A DNA stretch of 64,000 nt, taken from Pseudomonas frederiksbergensis (GTDB lineage Bacteria > Pseudomonadota > Gammaproteobacteria > Pseudomonadales > Pseudomonadaceae). Made by a program: the position numbers and the translations under genes. Location: positions 1-64,000 of the forward strand of contig NZ_JAAUOE010000015.1 of the NCBI RefSeq assembly GCF_017114915.1, given 5' to 3'. The notes below the pieces were generated by a model. It did no database searches and was not told where the DNA came from. It saw only the letters and a program-made list of their open reading frames with translations. Below, in pieces: positions 63,665 through 64,000 of the stretch (positions within the stretch are counted from its first letter, which is position 1; each line of letters opens with the position of its first letter).

Positions 63665-64000
63665 GTTCCTGCGCTCCTTGAGTTGATGACTTTGGTTAAT
63701 CCCGGGAGAAATCGGGCAAGTTGCATGATTGATTCTGGTCGATTCCAGCCACAAGAGGGAAGCTATCTGCTAAGAACCCTACTAATTCGCTGATTTATTT
63801 GATTTTTTATTAATAGACCATTCTTTCGGCAATTGCCTGCGTCCCTTTCTGACATCTGCGCCCTCCCCTCAATTCAAAAATATTGAAAGTGGCCGGTGAA
63901 CTCATCGTGCATTGCGCACGATCGCGGAGGGATCATCGTGCAGGATGCGTCCAAAACGATTTTCACCATCTCGGTAACTTATTGTTTTTAATAATATTTT
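63665..64000. other. Non-coding region upstream of algB with ATCGTGC repeats
   Basis: No gene is visible in the last 336 bases. Features are an AT-rich stretch (about 63780-63835), and an inverted repeat ATCGTGC (63904-63910)/GCACGAT (63916-63922) with a further ATCGTGC (63935-63941) that can pair with the same central arm. The terminal 25 bases are AT-rich. The algB promoter must lie here; I could not identify a convincing AlgU or sigma-70 site. Confidence 0.4.

Overview
The window is a chromosomal segment of a fluorescent-group Pseudomonas (P. fluorescens/P. mandelii-like). The evidence is the gene content and order: trpBA with divergent trpI, prlC-yheV, an aa3 cytochrome oxidase cluster, znu/zur, polA-ErsA-engB, cc4-dsbA, ampDh2, and kinB/algB. 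From memory, these runs match blocks PA0035-PA0069, PA0102-PA0114 and PA5483-PA5505 of P. aeruginosa PAO1, which flank the replication origin. Base composition is uniformly GC-rich. I see no prophage, insertion sequence, integron, tRNA or CRISPR array, so this is core genome.

Layout. 1-360: three tandem stringent-type promoters pointing out of the left edge, almost certainly feeding an rRNA operon outside the window. 0.47-4 kb: glutarate catabolism (gcdG, gcdH and divergent gcdR). 4.4-9 kb: the three-gene proton-translocating transhydrogenase pntAA-pntAB-pntB and a CoA transferase. 9.3-12.9 kb: a DUF1127 gene, then three small secreted DUF2388 proteins ending in a translationally coupled two-domain envelope enzyme (HELTH metallopeptidase-like plus DUF4105). 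13-16 kb: trpBA/trpI. 16-21.2 kb: small stress and envelope genes (DUF883, dodecin, two DUF1161, LLM oxidoreductase, OsmC, two paralogous lipoproteins, a lipoprotein zinc peptidase). 21.2-29 kb: HAD phosphatase, gamma carbonic anhydrase, prlC, yheV, a second diverged M3 peptidase, a TpbA-like periplasmic tyrosine phosphatase, and a radical SAM gene under a perfect LexA box. 29-41.3 kb: beta carbonic anhydrase, SulP transporter, then the aa3 oxidase structural and assembly genes. 41.4-48 kb: metNIQ and znuCB/zur/znuA. 48-55 kb: thrB, polA, the ErsA sRNA locus, engB, cytochromes c and dsbA. 55-63.7 kb: EEP hydrolase, a GGDEF cyclase, AmpDh2, a CSS-type EAL phosphodiesterase, kinB and algB.

Functional themes are respiration and electron transfer (pnt, cox, cytochromes c), metal and methionine uptake, and envelope stress with exopolysaccharide/c-di-GMP control (ErsA with an AlgU-type promoter, AlgB/KinB, a GGDEF cyclase, a CSS-EAL protein, TpbA, DsbA). 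The least understood item is the DUF2388 x3 + DUF4105 cassette. The most surprising single residue is in DNA polymerase I, where the first aspartate of the 3'-5' exonuclease motif is valine. Repeats are of the Pseudomonas REP/REPIN type, one of them inside the cox cluster.
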